Shown piece by piece: positions 34,217 to 43,039 of a stretch of 64,000 nt of DNA (within the stretch, counting starts at the first letter, position 1; each line of letters starts with the position of its first letter). The stretch covers positions 186,001 to 250,000 of the forward strand of contig JABCZJ010000001.1 of NCBI GenBank assembly GCA_013289715.1. Direction: 5' to 3'. The position numbers were made by a program, and so were the translations under genes. Under the pieces are notes generated by a model. The model did no database searches and was not told the origin of the DNA. It saw only the letters and a list, made by a program, of their open reading frames with translations. The stretch comes from Acidobacteriota bacterium (GTDB lineage Bacteria; Acidobacteriota; Terriglobia; Acidiferrales; UBA7541).

Positions 34217-35662
34217 TTAACCCTTAACCCGTCGGCGATGGGTGCTGGGTATGCGGAGGTCTTCGCGATATTTGGCAACGGTGCGGCGTGTGACTTGAAT
34301 GCCCTCTTCGCTGAGGCGTTTGGTTATTTGCTCGTCGGTGAGAGGGTGCGCTGTGTCTTCATCGTCGATCATTTTTTTCACGCGGCGCTTCAGCGAAAGC
34401 AGCGACATTTCGCTGCCCTGCGGGCCGTTCACGGATTCGCTGAAGAAATAACGGAGTTCGAGGACGCCTTGCGGCGTGTGCACGTATTTATTGGCGACGG
34501 CGCGACTGACGGTGGAAGGATGCACGCCGACTTCTTCGGCGACTTCCTTGATCATCATGGGCTTCAGGTGATCCGCACCGTAATCGAGGAAATCGCCCTG
34601 GCGGCGCAGGATTGATTGGCAGACGCGTTGAATGGTGTGTTTGCGTTGCTCGATATTCTTCATCAGCTGGATCGCGGCGGTGAAGCGTTCCTTGACGTAA
34701 TTGCGAACGTCGCGGTCGGCGGCATCGCGAGCGAGCAGGCGGCGATACATGGGGTTCAGGCGGAGTTGCGGCAAGTCGTCTTCGTTCATGAGCGCTTGCC
34801 ATTCGCCGTCAACCTTGCGGAATTGCACGTCTGGCTCGACGAGACGCGGTTCGATGTGGTTGTAACGCAGTCCGGGCTTGGGATCGAGCTGCTTGATGAC
34901 GTCCACGGCGCGCTTCACGAGTTCGACAGGGCGATTCAGCGCGCGGGCGACTTCCTTCAGCTGATTATTCTGTAGCAGCTTTAGGTGTTCGGCGATGATC
35001 TGCTGCGCGAGAGTGTTCTGCGGGTCAATCAGCTTCAGCTGCATCAGCAGGCATTCCTGCAAATCGCGCGCGCCCACTCCGGGAGGATCGAACTCCTGGA
35101 CCATGGCGAGGGCTTCTTCTACGTCTTCCATGGAATAGTTTCCGGACTGCGCGAGTTCTTCGAGGGTGGCAGTGAGGTAGCCATTCTCGTCGAGATTGCC
35201 GACGATGCCTTCGGCGATCTTGCGCACGGTTTCGGTGCAGATGCTGACGCTGAGTTGCCAGGCGAGATGGTCCGCGAGGTTCTGCGCCGAGGAAAGGAAT
35301 TTATCGAAGGAGGGGCGTTCGATGTCTTCGCGTTCGCTGCTGCCCGCGCGTTCGGAGCCGGCATCGAGATATTGCGTGAAGAAGGAACCGAAATCAAATT
35401 CGTCGAAGGGATTGGCGGCTTCGGTTTCGGGGACTTTTTCGGTTTCTTTCTTGAGGAAGGCTTCGTCGGTGTAGCTGTCGGTGGCGGCCGCGCCCTCTTC
35501 GGTGACTTCATCGAGGACGGGATTGGCCATGATTTCCTGATTGATCATCTCGCGCAGTTCGAGGCGATTGAGCGCGAGCACGCTGACCATCTGCACGAGG
35601 CCCGGCGTGAGGATTTGCTTCTGGGCCACGCGCAAGCTGAGTTTGGGTGCGAGCCAGTTCAT
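34217..35662 (-). CDS. rpoN: RNA polymerase sigma-54 factor
   Basis: Sigma-54 directs RNA polymerase to -24/-12 promoters that need activator ATPases. The 481-residue protein has region I (RVAQKQILTPGLVQMVSVLA), an acidic linker (about 55-120), the core-binding region and the HTH (HPSTVSRAVANKYVHTPQG). The RpoN box is TRRTVAKYREDL near the C-terminus. The ATG at 35662 is 5 bp after the lptB stop, so it is coupled to lptB. The small HTH_8 protein at 13849 is the only Fis-like partner seen here. Confidence 0.96.
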   Translation of the reverse strand: MNWLAPKLSLRVAQKQILTPGLVQMVSVLALNRLELREMINQEIMANPVLDEVTEEGAAATDSYTDEAFLKKETEKVPETEAANPFDEFDFGSFFTQYLDAGSERAGSSEREDIERPSFDKFLSSAQNLADHLAWQLSVSICTETVRKIAEGIVGNLDENGYLTATLEELAQSGNYSMEDVEEALAMVQEFDPPGVGARDLQECLLMQLKLIDPQNTLAQQIIAEHLKLLQNNQLKEVARALNRPVELVKRAVDVIKQLDPKPGLRYNHIEPRLVEPDVQFRKVDGEWQALMNEDDLPQLRLNPMYRRLLARDAADRDVRNYVKERFTAAIQLMKNIEQRKHTIQRVCQSILRRQGDFLDYGADHLKPMMIKEVAEEVGVHPSTVSRAVANKYVHTPQGVLELRYFFSESVNGPQGSEMSLLSLKRRVKKMIDDEDTAHPLTDEQITKRLSEEGIQVTRRTVAKYREDLRIPSTHRRRVKG

Positions 35663-35667
35663 AGCAA

Positions 35668-36393
35668 TCAGTTCAGCCGGAATCCTTCACCGAGATACAC
35701 GCGACGGACTTCGGGATCGTTCGAAAGCTCTTCCGGAGTCCCCGCTCTAAAAATTTTCCCGTCATTGATGATGTAAGCGCGATTGGTGACGGCCAACGTG
35801 TCGCGTACATTATGGTCCGTTACCAGCACGCCAATCCCCGCCGCACTTAGATCGGCGATAATTTTCTGGATGTCCACCACCGTGAGCGGATCAATTCCCG
35901 CGAACGGTTCATCCAGAAGCACAAAAGAGGGCGAAAGTACTAAAGAGCGCGCAATTTCCAGACGGCGGCGTTCTCCGCCCGACAAAACATATGCCCGGCT
36001 GTAGCGCACACCTTCCAGGCCCATCTGCGCCAGCAACTCTTCGACGCGGTCACGGCGCTGTTCGGAGGTTAACGGCAGGGTTTCGAGGACCGCGAGCAGG
36101 TTCTCTTCCACCGTCATTTTCCGAAAAACCGAAGGCTCTTGAGGAAGGTAGCTGATGCCACTGCGGGCCCGGAGGTACATGGGTAGATCCGTGATGTCCT
36201 CGCCGTCGAGAATTACACGCCCGTAGTCCGGACGCGCGAGGCCGACCAGGATATAGAACGTCGTGGTCTTTCCGGCGCCGTTCGGCCCGAGCAACCCAAC
36301 CACCTCACCCTGCTGAATCTCCAAGCTGATCTTGTCGACGACCTTCCGCCCTCGATAAGACTTACTGAGTTCAGCGGCCTGGAGTTTCAACAT
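35668..36393 (-). CDS. lptB: LPS export ABC transporter ATP-binding protein LptB
   Basis: LptB powers extraction of LPS from the inner membrane with LptFG. The 241-residue ATPase has Walker [10 protein letters not shown], the LptB loop [15 protein letters not shown], signature [16 protein letters not shown], Walker [13 protein letters not shown] and the switch [10 protein letters not shown]. The start ATG at 36393 is 6 bp from the stop of lptCA, giving a coupled lptCA-lptB-rpoN unit. lptF and lptG are not in the window. Confidence 0.95.
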   Translation of the reverse strand: MLKLQAAELSKSYRGRKVVDKISLEIQQGEVVGLLGPNGAGKTTTFYILVGLARPDYGRVILDGEDITDLPMYLRARSGISYLPQEPSVFRKMTVEENLLAVLETLPLTSEQRRDRVEELLAQMGLEGVRYSRAYVLSGGERRRLEIARSLVLSPSFVLLDEPFAGIDPLTVVDIQKIIADLSAAGIGVLVTDHNVRDTLAVTNRAYIINDGKIFRAGTPEELSNDPEVRRVYLGEGFRLN

Positions 36394-36399
36394 GCCGGT

Positions 36400-38766
36400 T
36401 CATTTCTCAACCCGGTGCTTGGTCAGCGTGCGCGAACCTTCTTGCGAATCGATTAAAATCGTATCATTCGCTACAAAGAAGGTCAACGAATGGCCGGTAG
36501 TAGTGTCGCTGGAAGCATCAACAATGGTGGGTTGGCCACCGGAAAGCACGAATTTCCCGTCCGAGGCCGTGTATTCGGCCTGGTCGGCGGTGCCGCGGCG
36601 ATCGCCCTGGCGGACTGTGACGCCTCCCAGAGCTAGGGCGTGGTCGAGCTGGCGGCCCTCCGAGGGGCTCCCTGCTGACGCTGTGCCGACTGTTGGAGGT
36701 GGCTGGCCCGGTCTCGCGGCCGTTGAGGAGGGCTTGGGTGGCGCTGGCGCTGCCGCCGGCGTCAGGAAGACGTCCAGGGTGCGGGATTGCATTGAGCCTT
36801 GCTGGGAATCTGCGGTAACTCCGGTTTCCAGGTGGGCTTTGCCGGTGTCGCCCCAGTAGGTGAGCAGGGGCGCGCGAATCTGCCAGAGGGTGGGGCCGGA
36901 GGGCGTCGTGGAGATCGCTTTGGTTGACGCGGCGGGCGCGGGACTCGCGGGGGGCTGCGCTGGCGGAGCGGCTTGGGGAAAATTCGCTACTACGTTGCCC
37001 GTTGCTTGCAGCTTTTTCTCGTCGCGCCAGATTTCGACCTGGTTCGCTTCGAGCACCGAATCGCCCTGCCACAGCCGCGCGTGGCCGACGTAGGTGACGT
37101 GGCCGGACGTGGTGGAACCGGTGAGCGTGGCGGCGGAAATATGGCCGGGGCCGGAACCGAGGCTCATGGCAGAATTCTGTGCGCTGGGGAAATACGTGGA
37201 GAGCACACCGCCGGACGCGCGTATTTCGCCGGACTTCTGGTTGATGGCAACGTTGGTAGCGGTGGTGCGGCTCATGGAGTCGGTGAGAACCGGGGAGCCA
37301 TCGAGAAAAATCAACTCCGTCGAGCGGACGATGTTGGCGCGGTCGGCGGAGGCTTGACGATCGGCTTGCTGGAAGTGGACGTCGCCGGTTTCGTCGAGCT
37401 GCTGCCATTCGCCATCGGGGGAAAACTTGGCGGCAAGTTCCGCGGCTTTGATGATTTGCAAAGGTGCGTTCCCAATTTTTCTGGTGACGGTGGCGCCGCC
37501 GTGACCGAGCAGGGTGTCCAGGCGGCCTGTAGGAGCGAATTGCGCGACGAATCTTTTGGCGTGGAGAGTGGTGGTCTCGTCGGCTGATTTGGTTTCGATT
37601 GTGCCGGGCGCCAGAGTGCTGACGGTTTGGATTACTTGCTGGTCGTCGTGCTGGCCGGGGTTGTGACCGGGGCCGAAAGTGGCGAGCAGTGATTCGGTTT
37701 CGATCGCGCGCGATTCCGCGCCCATGTGCGAATTCGCTTTCACGTTACCGGTGGCGGTCATTTCACGCACAAGATTGTGCTGGGGCGTCAAGTTCAACAC
37801 GACGTTCGCGGCGGTGAAGTGGTCCGCGCCACCGGCGGCTTCGCGGGAGCCTTCGACACTGCCATCGGCGACGATGCGCTCAATCCAGCCGTCAGAATTC
37901 AGGAAGAGATCAAATTGAGTGGCGCTGGAGGTGGATTTTCCGCGGTCGTCGGTGGAAGTGACTTGCGGATGACCCGTGGCGATGGCGTGGCGAGCGCGAA
38001 ACTCCGCGTCGAGATCAATGGATATTTTATCGGCGGAGAGTGTGCGACCGCCCTGGCGCACGTTTGCCGGAGCATCGAGCTCGACCACGCGATCGTTGCG
38101 GCTGATTTCCATACTGCCGCCCGTGGCGGTGACGGGTAGCCCGCCACTTTTGTCGGATGCTGCGAGGTCGAGCTGCACGTTGTGCGTGAGATGGACAATT
38201 TCCTTTTGCGAGCTGTAGATCATCCCCTCGGAACGGCCCGTGCCCTGCGGGAAGCGGAATTGTACGGGCGCGTCGGTGGTGGCGTCACCGGATGCGCGAT
38301 TGAAGTATAGATTGCGCGTGGTGACTTGCAGAGATTTGTCGCCAGGCTTACTGGAACCCGGGGAGGGCGCGGCGCTCGCGAGATCAATCTGGACGTCGCC
38401 CTCGCAGACGACGTTTCCGCTGGTAGGCTCGTAATTGCACTCGCGGGTGTGAATATTGTCGTTCCGGCTGCCGTCGTGGCCGTAGATGGTAATCCAGACA
38501 TCCTGCAGCAGGGCGCGATTCTGGTCTTTATACTGGGTGGCGTGCGAAGCGCGGATGGTGAAAAGCGCGCGGCCCTGGTCGCTGCCTACGTAGGAAAACT
38601 CGGCGGATCGCTGCTGCACCGATTCAGGGATGGGAGGCGGCGCGTTTTTTCGGGCACGCGCGGCACGGACGGCGCGCTGGGCGTAAACGCCGGCGACGAC
38701 GAGGATGATGGCAGCCGCAGCCCATGCCGCCCAACGTGCGTAGCGCGCTGACTCCTGATTGCGCAG
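36400..38766 (-). CDS. lptC: LptC/LptA (OstA-like) fusion protein for LPS transport
   Basis: The protein (about 788 residues) bridges inner membrane and periplasm in LPS transport. The N-terminal part is LptC-like: a single anchor (ARWAAWAAAAIILVVAGVYA) then RALFTIRASHATQYKDQNRA and ALLQDVWITIYG. The C-terminal half has beta-jellyroll repeats of the OstA/LptA kind (LFVAQFAPTGRLDTLLGHGG-like segments and EANQVEIWRDEKKLQATGNV). The automatic start would be GTG at 38619, but that lacks the membrane anchor. The frame stays open upstream and a CTG at 38766 follows GGAG at eight bases, so I extended the gene there. Very long for LptC because of the fusion. Confidence 0.8.
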   Translation of the reverse strand: MRNQESARYARWAAWAAAAIILVVAGVYAQRAVRAARARKNAPPPIPESVQQRSAEFSYVGSDQGRALFTIRASHATQYKDQNRALLQDVWITIYGHDGSRNDNIHTRECNYEPTSGNVVCEGDVQIDLASAAPSPGSSKPGDKSLQVTTRNLYFNRASGDATTDAPVQFRFPQGTGRSEGMIYSSQKEIVHLTHNVQLDLAASDKSGGLPVTATGGSMEISRNDRVVELDAPANVRQGGRTLSADKISIDLDAEFRARHAIATGHPQVTSTDDRGKSTSSATQFDLFLNSDGWIERIVADGSVEGSREAAGGADHFTAANVVLNLTPQHNLVREMTATGNVKANSHMGAESRAIETESLLATFGPGHNPGQHDDQQVIQTVSTLAPGTIETKSADETTTLHAKRFVAQFAPTGRLDTLLGHGGATVTRKIGNAPLQIIKAAELAAKFSPDGEWQQLDETGDVHFQQADRQASADRANIVRSTELIFLDGSPVLTDSMSRTTATNVAINQKSGEIRASGGVLSTYFPSAQNSAMSLGSGPGHISAATLTGSTTSGHVTYVGHARLWQGDSVLEANQVEIWRDEKKLQATGNVVANFPQAAPPAQPPASPAPAASTKAISTTPSGPTLWQIRAPLLTYWGDTGKAHLETGVTADSQQGSMQSRTLDVFLTPAAAPAPPKPSSTAARPGQPPPTVGTASAGSPSEGRQLDHALALGGVTVRQGDRRGTADQAEYTASDGKFVLSGGQPTIVDASSDTTTGHSLTFFVANDTILIDSQEGSRTLTKHRVEK

Positions 38767-38863
38767 AGCAATTTCTCCCTGATACGGGGATTGGTCTGTT
38801 AGAGGACGAGTATAGGGGAGAGGTTTCCTGCTAGCAAACGGAGGGGCGGAGCTGGGTAGAGCG

Positions 38864-39817
38864 TCAGGTCCCGGCGAGTGCGTAGGACGCGATCTGGCGG
38901 CGTGGTCTTACGAATTGCCCGGCTGTGTCGATGCGCGCACGAGAGATCACGCCGTGATTTTCGGGCGCCGGATCGGCTGGGTCGAATTCGCCGGCTGCAG
39001 ATGTTGCCAGCGGTCTTTCAGTATGAAAATACTTTTTGTAGGCGGCGATCCAGTCGGTGGAGATGTCGCGTTGGGCGGCGCGCAGGTCGAGGCTTCCCTG
39101 GCAAACCATTTGGTGGAGATGTTCTTCCAGAGCGTCTTTGACGTGCGCGTTCCAGGTGGGCAACGTGTAGGGTTCGGGCCAGAGATTATGGATGTCTTCG
39201 GCGCCTCCCAAGCGCGGGGCGATTAGAAAATCGATCTCGTAGTCTTGCGCGCGGGCGTAGGCAATTCCGTATTCGTGAAGCACCTGCTGACGTAACGCGG
39301 CGGGTACTTCGCGAACTACTTCTTCGTGGGCTATCGAGCAAACGTCGTTGATGGAAACAGGGCGCGTGGCGCCGGGGGTGAGGGTGCGGTTGGGGACGGC
39401 CGCGCTTTCGATTGGATGGAGTGGTGACGATGACAGCAGTGCGAAATGCTGAATAATCGGCAGGCTTCCCATTGTGAGGAAAAGCAGAGCGACAGCAACG
39501 TACGCCACAGAGCCGCGCGGAAAAAAGAATTGGAGGAACTTGGGCCACCGGGCCACGCCGGATTGGGTTGCGGCGTGCGCCAATCGGGACTTGAGCAAGG
39601 CGCGCGGGCCAGCGGCGCACGGCAATTGTGGATCGAGCGTGCTGCGATGCACGCGCACGAAATCGGCGATCGTGGCTTCGAGTTCCGCGAGGCGCGTGCG
39701 GCAGAACCAGCAGGCAGCCAAATGCGCGCGAACCCGCCGGGTGCGGCCGCCGGGAAGCTCGCCATCTGCAGCGTGCAGGAGGTCCTGGTCCGATACGTGG
39801 AGTTCTTCATCTGCCAT
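38864..39817 (-). CDS. zf-HC2 anti-sigma factor with HNH-like periplasmic domain
   Basis: The 317-residue membrane protein should hold the sigma factor at 39807 inactive. The cytosolic N-terminus has the ZAS zinc motif (H32, C36, C39 in AHLAACWFCR). One membrane helix follows (about 103-123). The extracytoplasmic part (about 155-265) contains DYEIDFLIAPRLGGAEDIHN, then NLWPEPY, WNAHVKDALEEHLHQMVC and AQRDISTDWIAAYKKYF, which matches the order of blocks in a family of small HNH-like nuclease proteins. The usual DH of that family is DF here (D196-F197), so nuclease activity is doubtful. The ATG at 39817 has AAGGA eight bases upstream and overlaps the sigma gene by 11 bp. Confidence 0.8.
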   Translation of the reverse strand: MADEELHVSDQDLLHAADGELPGGRTRRVRAHLAACWFCRTRLAELEATIADFVRVHRSTLDPQLPCAAGPRALLKSRLAHAATQSGVARWPKFLQFFFPRGSVAYVAVALLFLTMGSLPIIQHFALLSSSPLHPIESAAVPNRTLTPGATRPVSINDVCSIAHEEVVREVPAALRQQVLHEYGIAYARAQDYEIDFLIAPRLGGAEDIHNLWPEPYTLPTWNAHVKDALEEHLHQMVCQGSLDLRAAQRDISTDWIAAYKKYFHTERPLATSAAGEFDPADPAPENHGVISRARIDTAGQFVRPRRQIASYALAGT

Positions 39818-40403
39818 AACGCAATCCTTTTTCCGCGCTTCCCAGGCGCGCCAGAGAACGCGTGAGTGAAAACGATACGGAACCGAGAGATATTCCGAGC
39901 GTGGCTGCAATTTCGCGGTAGCGCAGGCCCTCCGCGCGTAGGGCGAGGCAGCAGCGGTCTTGCTCGGGCAAGGCGCGCAGCACGGTGCGCAAGCGCTGCA
40001 ACGTTTGGCCGGACGTCATTTGTTCTTCCGGGTTGGGAGTGGCGTCGAGCTTGGCCTGTACAACCGTTGCGTCGTCGTCCAGTGCAGCGTGGAGCTTTTT
40101 ATTGGCAGCACGCTGCTTCAGGGCGAGATTGTGAGCCACGCGAAAAATCCAGCCGCGCAGATTGCGGCGAGATTTTCCGCGCTGCAAGTGACGGAAGAGC
40201 GCGAGGAAGACTTCTTGCGCGACCTCTTCTGCATCGTGAACGGATAGGCCGAACGACAAGACGTAACGAAGCAACGGGTGGCGAAACTGGTCGAACAGGC
40301 TGATGACTTCGCATTCGATTTCGCAGGGCTTTTCAGAAACCGCAGCGGGCGTGGGAATGGGAAACGATAGCTCAGCGGCGAAGTTTCGCGGAGGAATCAG
40401 CAT
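39807..40403 (-). CDS. ECF-type RNA polymerase sigma factor
   Basis: This 198-residue sigma-70-family factor has region 2 (HPLLRYVLSFGLSVHDAEEV, AQEVFLALFRHL) and region 4 (EGLRYREIAATLGISLGSVS, then FSLTRSLARLG). The TTG at 40445 would add 14 residues; the ATG at 40403 has AGGGA close by and fits the family better. The downstream overlapping gene is its anti-sigma factor. It is divergent from the TonB-dependent receptor at 40630, which is a likely target. Confidence 0.9.
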   Translation of the reverse strand: MLIPPRNFAAELSFPIPTPAAVSEKPCEIECEVISLFDQFRHPLLRYVLSFGLSVHDAEEVAQEVFLALFRHLQRGKSRRNLRGWIFRVAHNLALKQRAANKKLHAALDDDATVVQAKLDATPNPEEQMTSGQTLQRLRTVLRALPEQDRCCLALRAEGLRYREIAATLGISLGSVSFSLTRSLARLGSAEKGLRYGR

Positions 40404-40555
40404 AGGTCCCTGTATGTATATTCCATTCCCTTGGCGTGTGTTCAAGGATTATTAGCGATGGTTACTGAGTTCGACACGGCGAGCGAAAAGAAGCTGAACA
40501 AAGGAGGGGGCGGCGGAATATTCAAGCTGAGCGGCATCAGTGAGATCTGCGTACG

Positions 40556-40582
40556 CCGGCCGTTGGTTCCGTAGCGGCCGGA
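40556..40582 (-). repeat. degenerate R2 repeat
   Basis: Read on the minus strand the segment is CCGGCCGCTACGGAACCAAC followed by GGCCGG, close to the right end of R2. It lies in the divergent sigma/receptor intergenic region. Confidence 0.4.
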
Positions 40583-40629
40583 GCCGGACGCTGGGAGATG
40601 CATCGCGAAATTACAGGGGCGGGTGACAG

Positions 40630-43008
40630 ATGGCATTGATAAGGATGAGAGGAATTGCGTGCCTGTTTTTCTTGTGCGCTTTGCCGCTGTATGGTCAGGG
40701 TAATCGCGGTGAATTGCGCCTCAAGGTTACGGATCCTTCGGGCCTGGGAGTTAAGACGACCGTGCTGATCGTCAGCGAGGCGAACCAGTATCGGAATACT
40801 TTGACGACGACCGAGCAGGGCACGCTGGATGTGCTGCGGCTGCCTTTTGGCGTGTATCAGTTGGAGATCACGCAGCGCGGGTTCGCACCCGTATCTGAAA
40901 CGGTCGAGATTCGTTCATCCATTTCCATCGAGCATACGATTCAACTGAAGCTGCCGGCGGTGAATCAATCCGTGACCGTTAGCGCGGCGGACACGTTGAT
41001 TGATCCGGATCAAGCTGGGGCGGTGAGCCAGATTGGTTCGGACACGATTGAACACCGGCTGAGTTCGCTGCCGGGGCGGTCGTTGCAGGATCTGGTGAAT
41101 TCGCAGCCCGGGTGGTTGTATGAAGGCAACGCCGTGTTGCACCCGCGCGGATCGGAATACCAGACACAGTTTGTGGTGGATGGGGTGCCGCTCCAAGACA
41201 ATCGTTCACCCAGTTTCGGCAATGAAATTGAGGCGGACGACGTGCAATCGATGAGCATCTACACGGCGGGCATTCCTGCAGAATATGGCCGCAAGATGGG
41301 CGGCGTCGTGGAGGTGAATACCGTGCAGGATTCCGACCCGGGCCTGCACGGGCAGGTGGTTCTATCGGGCGGGAGCTTCGACACCGGGGGCGCTTTCGCG
41401 AGCGCACAGTATGTATGGGGCAAGAATACTCTGAGCGGGAGCGGCAGCGGCGCCATGACGGGCCATTACCTGAATCCCGTCGTTATTCAGAATTACTCGA
41501 ACACAGGCACCAGCGGCGATTTTTCGCTTCGCTACGCGCGCCAGCTCACCCCAAACGACCGCCTGAGCCTGAGCGTGCGCCACGAACTGGCGCGCTACGA
41601 CATCCCCAACGAATTGGTGCAGCAGGAACCGCATCGGACGCCGTTCGATCCAACTTTGCCAGCTGAAGCGCAGCGCCAGAATGCAGACAATTTTGAGACG
41701 ATGGGCATCGCCACCTACCAGCACATTTTTTCTTCCAGTTTGGTGGCCGACTTTTATGGCATGGTGCGCGACACCTCGAACGATTTTTACTCCAACATTT
41801 ATTCCACGCCGATTCTGATTTCTCAGCACAATTGGTTTCGCGAAGGATATTTCAGGGGTGTGGTGACCGCGGTTCGCGGCCGGCACGAATGGAAGTTTGG
41901 AGTCGAATCCGACAACACCTTCCTGAACGAGAATTTCGGGTTCGTCATTACCGACCCGACGCAGTTCGAACCCGGCACGCCGTCTCCGTTCAGTTTTGTG
42001 GCGAATCGTCCGGACCTCGAACAGTCCGCGTTCCTGCAGGATCTGATGCATCTGGGAAACTGGACAATCAACGCCGGGATTCGCTGGGACCATTACCAGC
42101 TGCTATTGAACCGGCAGGCTGTGGATCCGCGCATTTCGATTGCGCGGTATTTCCCTTCCGCCGACCTTGTGGTGCATTTCTCGTATGACCGAGTGTTCCA
42201 GACGCCATCGAATGAAAATATTCTGCTCTCCAGCTCGACGGCGGCGACGACCCTGAACCCTGTTTCACTGCAGTTACCCGTAGAGCCCTCGGAAGGAAAT
42301 TACTACGAGGCGGGCGTGACGAAGGATTTCTTCGGAAAGGTCAAGCTCGACGCCAACTATTTTCGGCGGCTGGTGAACAATTATGCGGACGACGATCAGA
42401 TTGCGAACACAACAATCAGCTATCCGATTGCGTTCCGCAAGGCGATTCTTTACGGTGCGGAAGGAAAGCTCCAGATACCTGATTGGCATGGCTTCTCGGG
42501 ATTCCTGAGCTATTCCTACATCGTCGGTAATGCCTGGTTTCCGGTGACCGGCGGATTATTTCTGGGCGACGACGCGGTGATACCGACGACGGGCCATATC
42601 CCGGACTCGCAGGATCAGCGTAACACCGTCCGCGGCCGCGTACGTTACCAGGTCGCGCCGCGCTTTTGGATCGCCGGCGGGATTCAGTACGATACAGGGC
42701 TCCCGTTTGATTTTCAGTGCCCGAACGGCGAGACGCTGCCGCAGTGCATCGCCGGGGTAACGGCGACATACGGCCAGCAAGTGGTGGATCGCATTAATTT
42801 CGCGCGCGCGCGCATCTATTCGGCGTTTCAAGTGAATGTCTCGGCAGGCGCGAATGTGTACAAATCGGAACGATTCAATGTACAGCTGCAGGCGGATGGG
42901 CAGAACCTCACCAACGTCGTGAATGTGATTGATTTCGGCGGACTTTTTTCCGGCAATGCGATCGGGCCTTCGCGCAGCTTCGCGCTGCGGCTTACGACCA
43001 CTTTCTGA
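40630..43008 (+). CDS. TonB-dependent receptor with carboxypeptidase-regulatory-like N-terminus
   Basis: This 792-residue outer-membrane receptor starts with a signal peptide (IACLFFLCALPLYGQG). A CarboxypepD_reg-like domain follows (about 25-108, ending in LEITQRGFAPVSETVEIRSS), then a plug with LPGRSLQDLVNSQPGW and EYGRKMGGVVEVNT (about 125-240), and a beta-barrel that ends in an aromatic residue (LRLTTTF), as outer-membrane barrels do. The ligand is unknown; such receptors in Acidobacteria take up carbohydrate or siderophore-type molecules. It sits divergently from the ECF sigma gene. A second M (residue 6) could be the start. Confidence 0.85.
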   Translation: MALIRMRGIACLFFLCALPLYGQGNRGELRLKVTDPSGLGVKTTVLIVSEANQYRNTLTTTEQGTLDVLRLPFGVYQLEITQRGFAPVSETVEIRSSISIEHTIQLKLPAVNQSVTVSAADTLIDPDQAGAVSQIGSDTIEHRLSSLPGRSLQDLVNSQPGWLYEGNAVLHPRGSEYQTQFVVDGVPLQDNRSPSFGNEIEADDVQSMSIYTAGIPAEYGRKMGGVVEVNTVQDSDPGLHGQVVLSGGSFDTGGAFASAQYVWGKNTLSGSGSGAMTGHYLNPVVIQNYSNTGTSGDFSLRYARQLTPNDRLSLSVRHELARYDIPNELVQQEPHRTPFDPTLPAEAQRQNADNFETMGIATYQHIFSSSLVADFYGMVRDTSNDFYSNIYSTPILISQHNWFREGYFRGVVTAVRGRHEWKFGVESDNTFLNENFGFVITDPTQFEPGTPSPFSFVANRPDLEQSAFLQDLMHLGNWTINAGIRWDHYQLLLNRQAVDPRISIARYFPSADLVVHFSYDRVFQTPSNENILLSSSTAATTLNPVSLQLPVEPSEGNYYEAGVTKDFFGKVKLDANYFRRLVNNYADDDQIANTTISYPIAFRKAILYGAEGKLQIPDWHGFSGFLSYSYIVGNAWFPVTGGLFLGDDAVIPTTGHIPDSQDQRNTVRGRVRYQVAPRFWIAGGIQYDTGLPFDFQCPNGETLPQCIAGVTATYGQQVVDRINFARARIYSAFQVNVSAGANVYKSERFNVQLQADGQNLTNVVNVIDFGGLFSGNAIGPSRSFALRLTTTF

Positions 43009-43039
43009 CGGTTGTTTAGCGCGTGTCCGTTGGCGGGTA

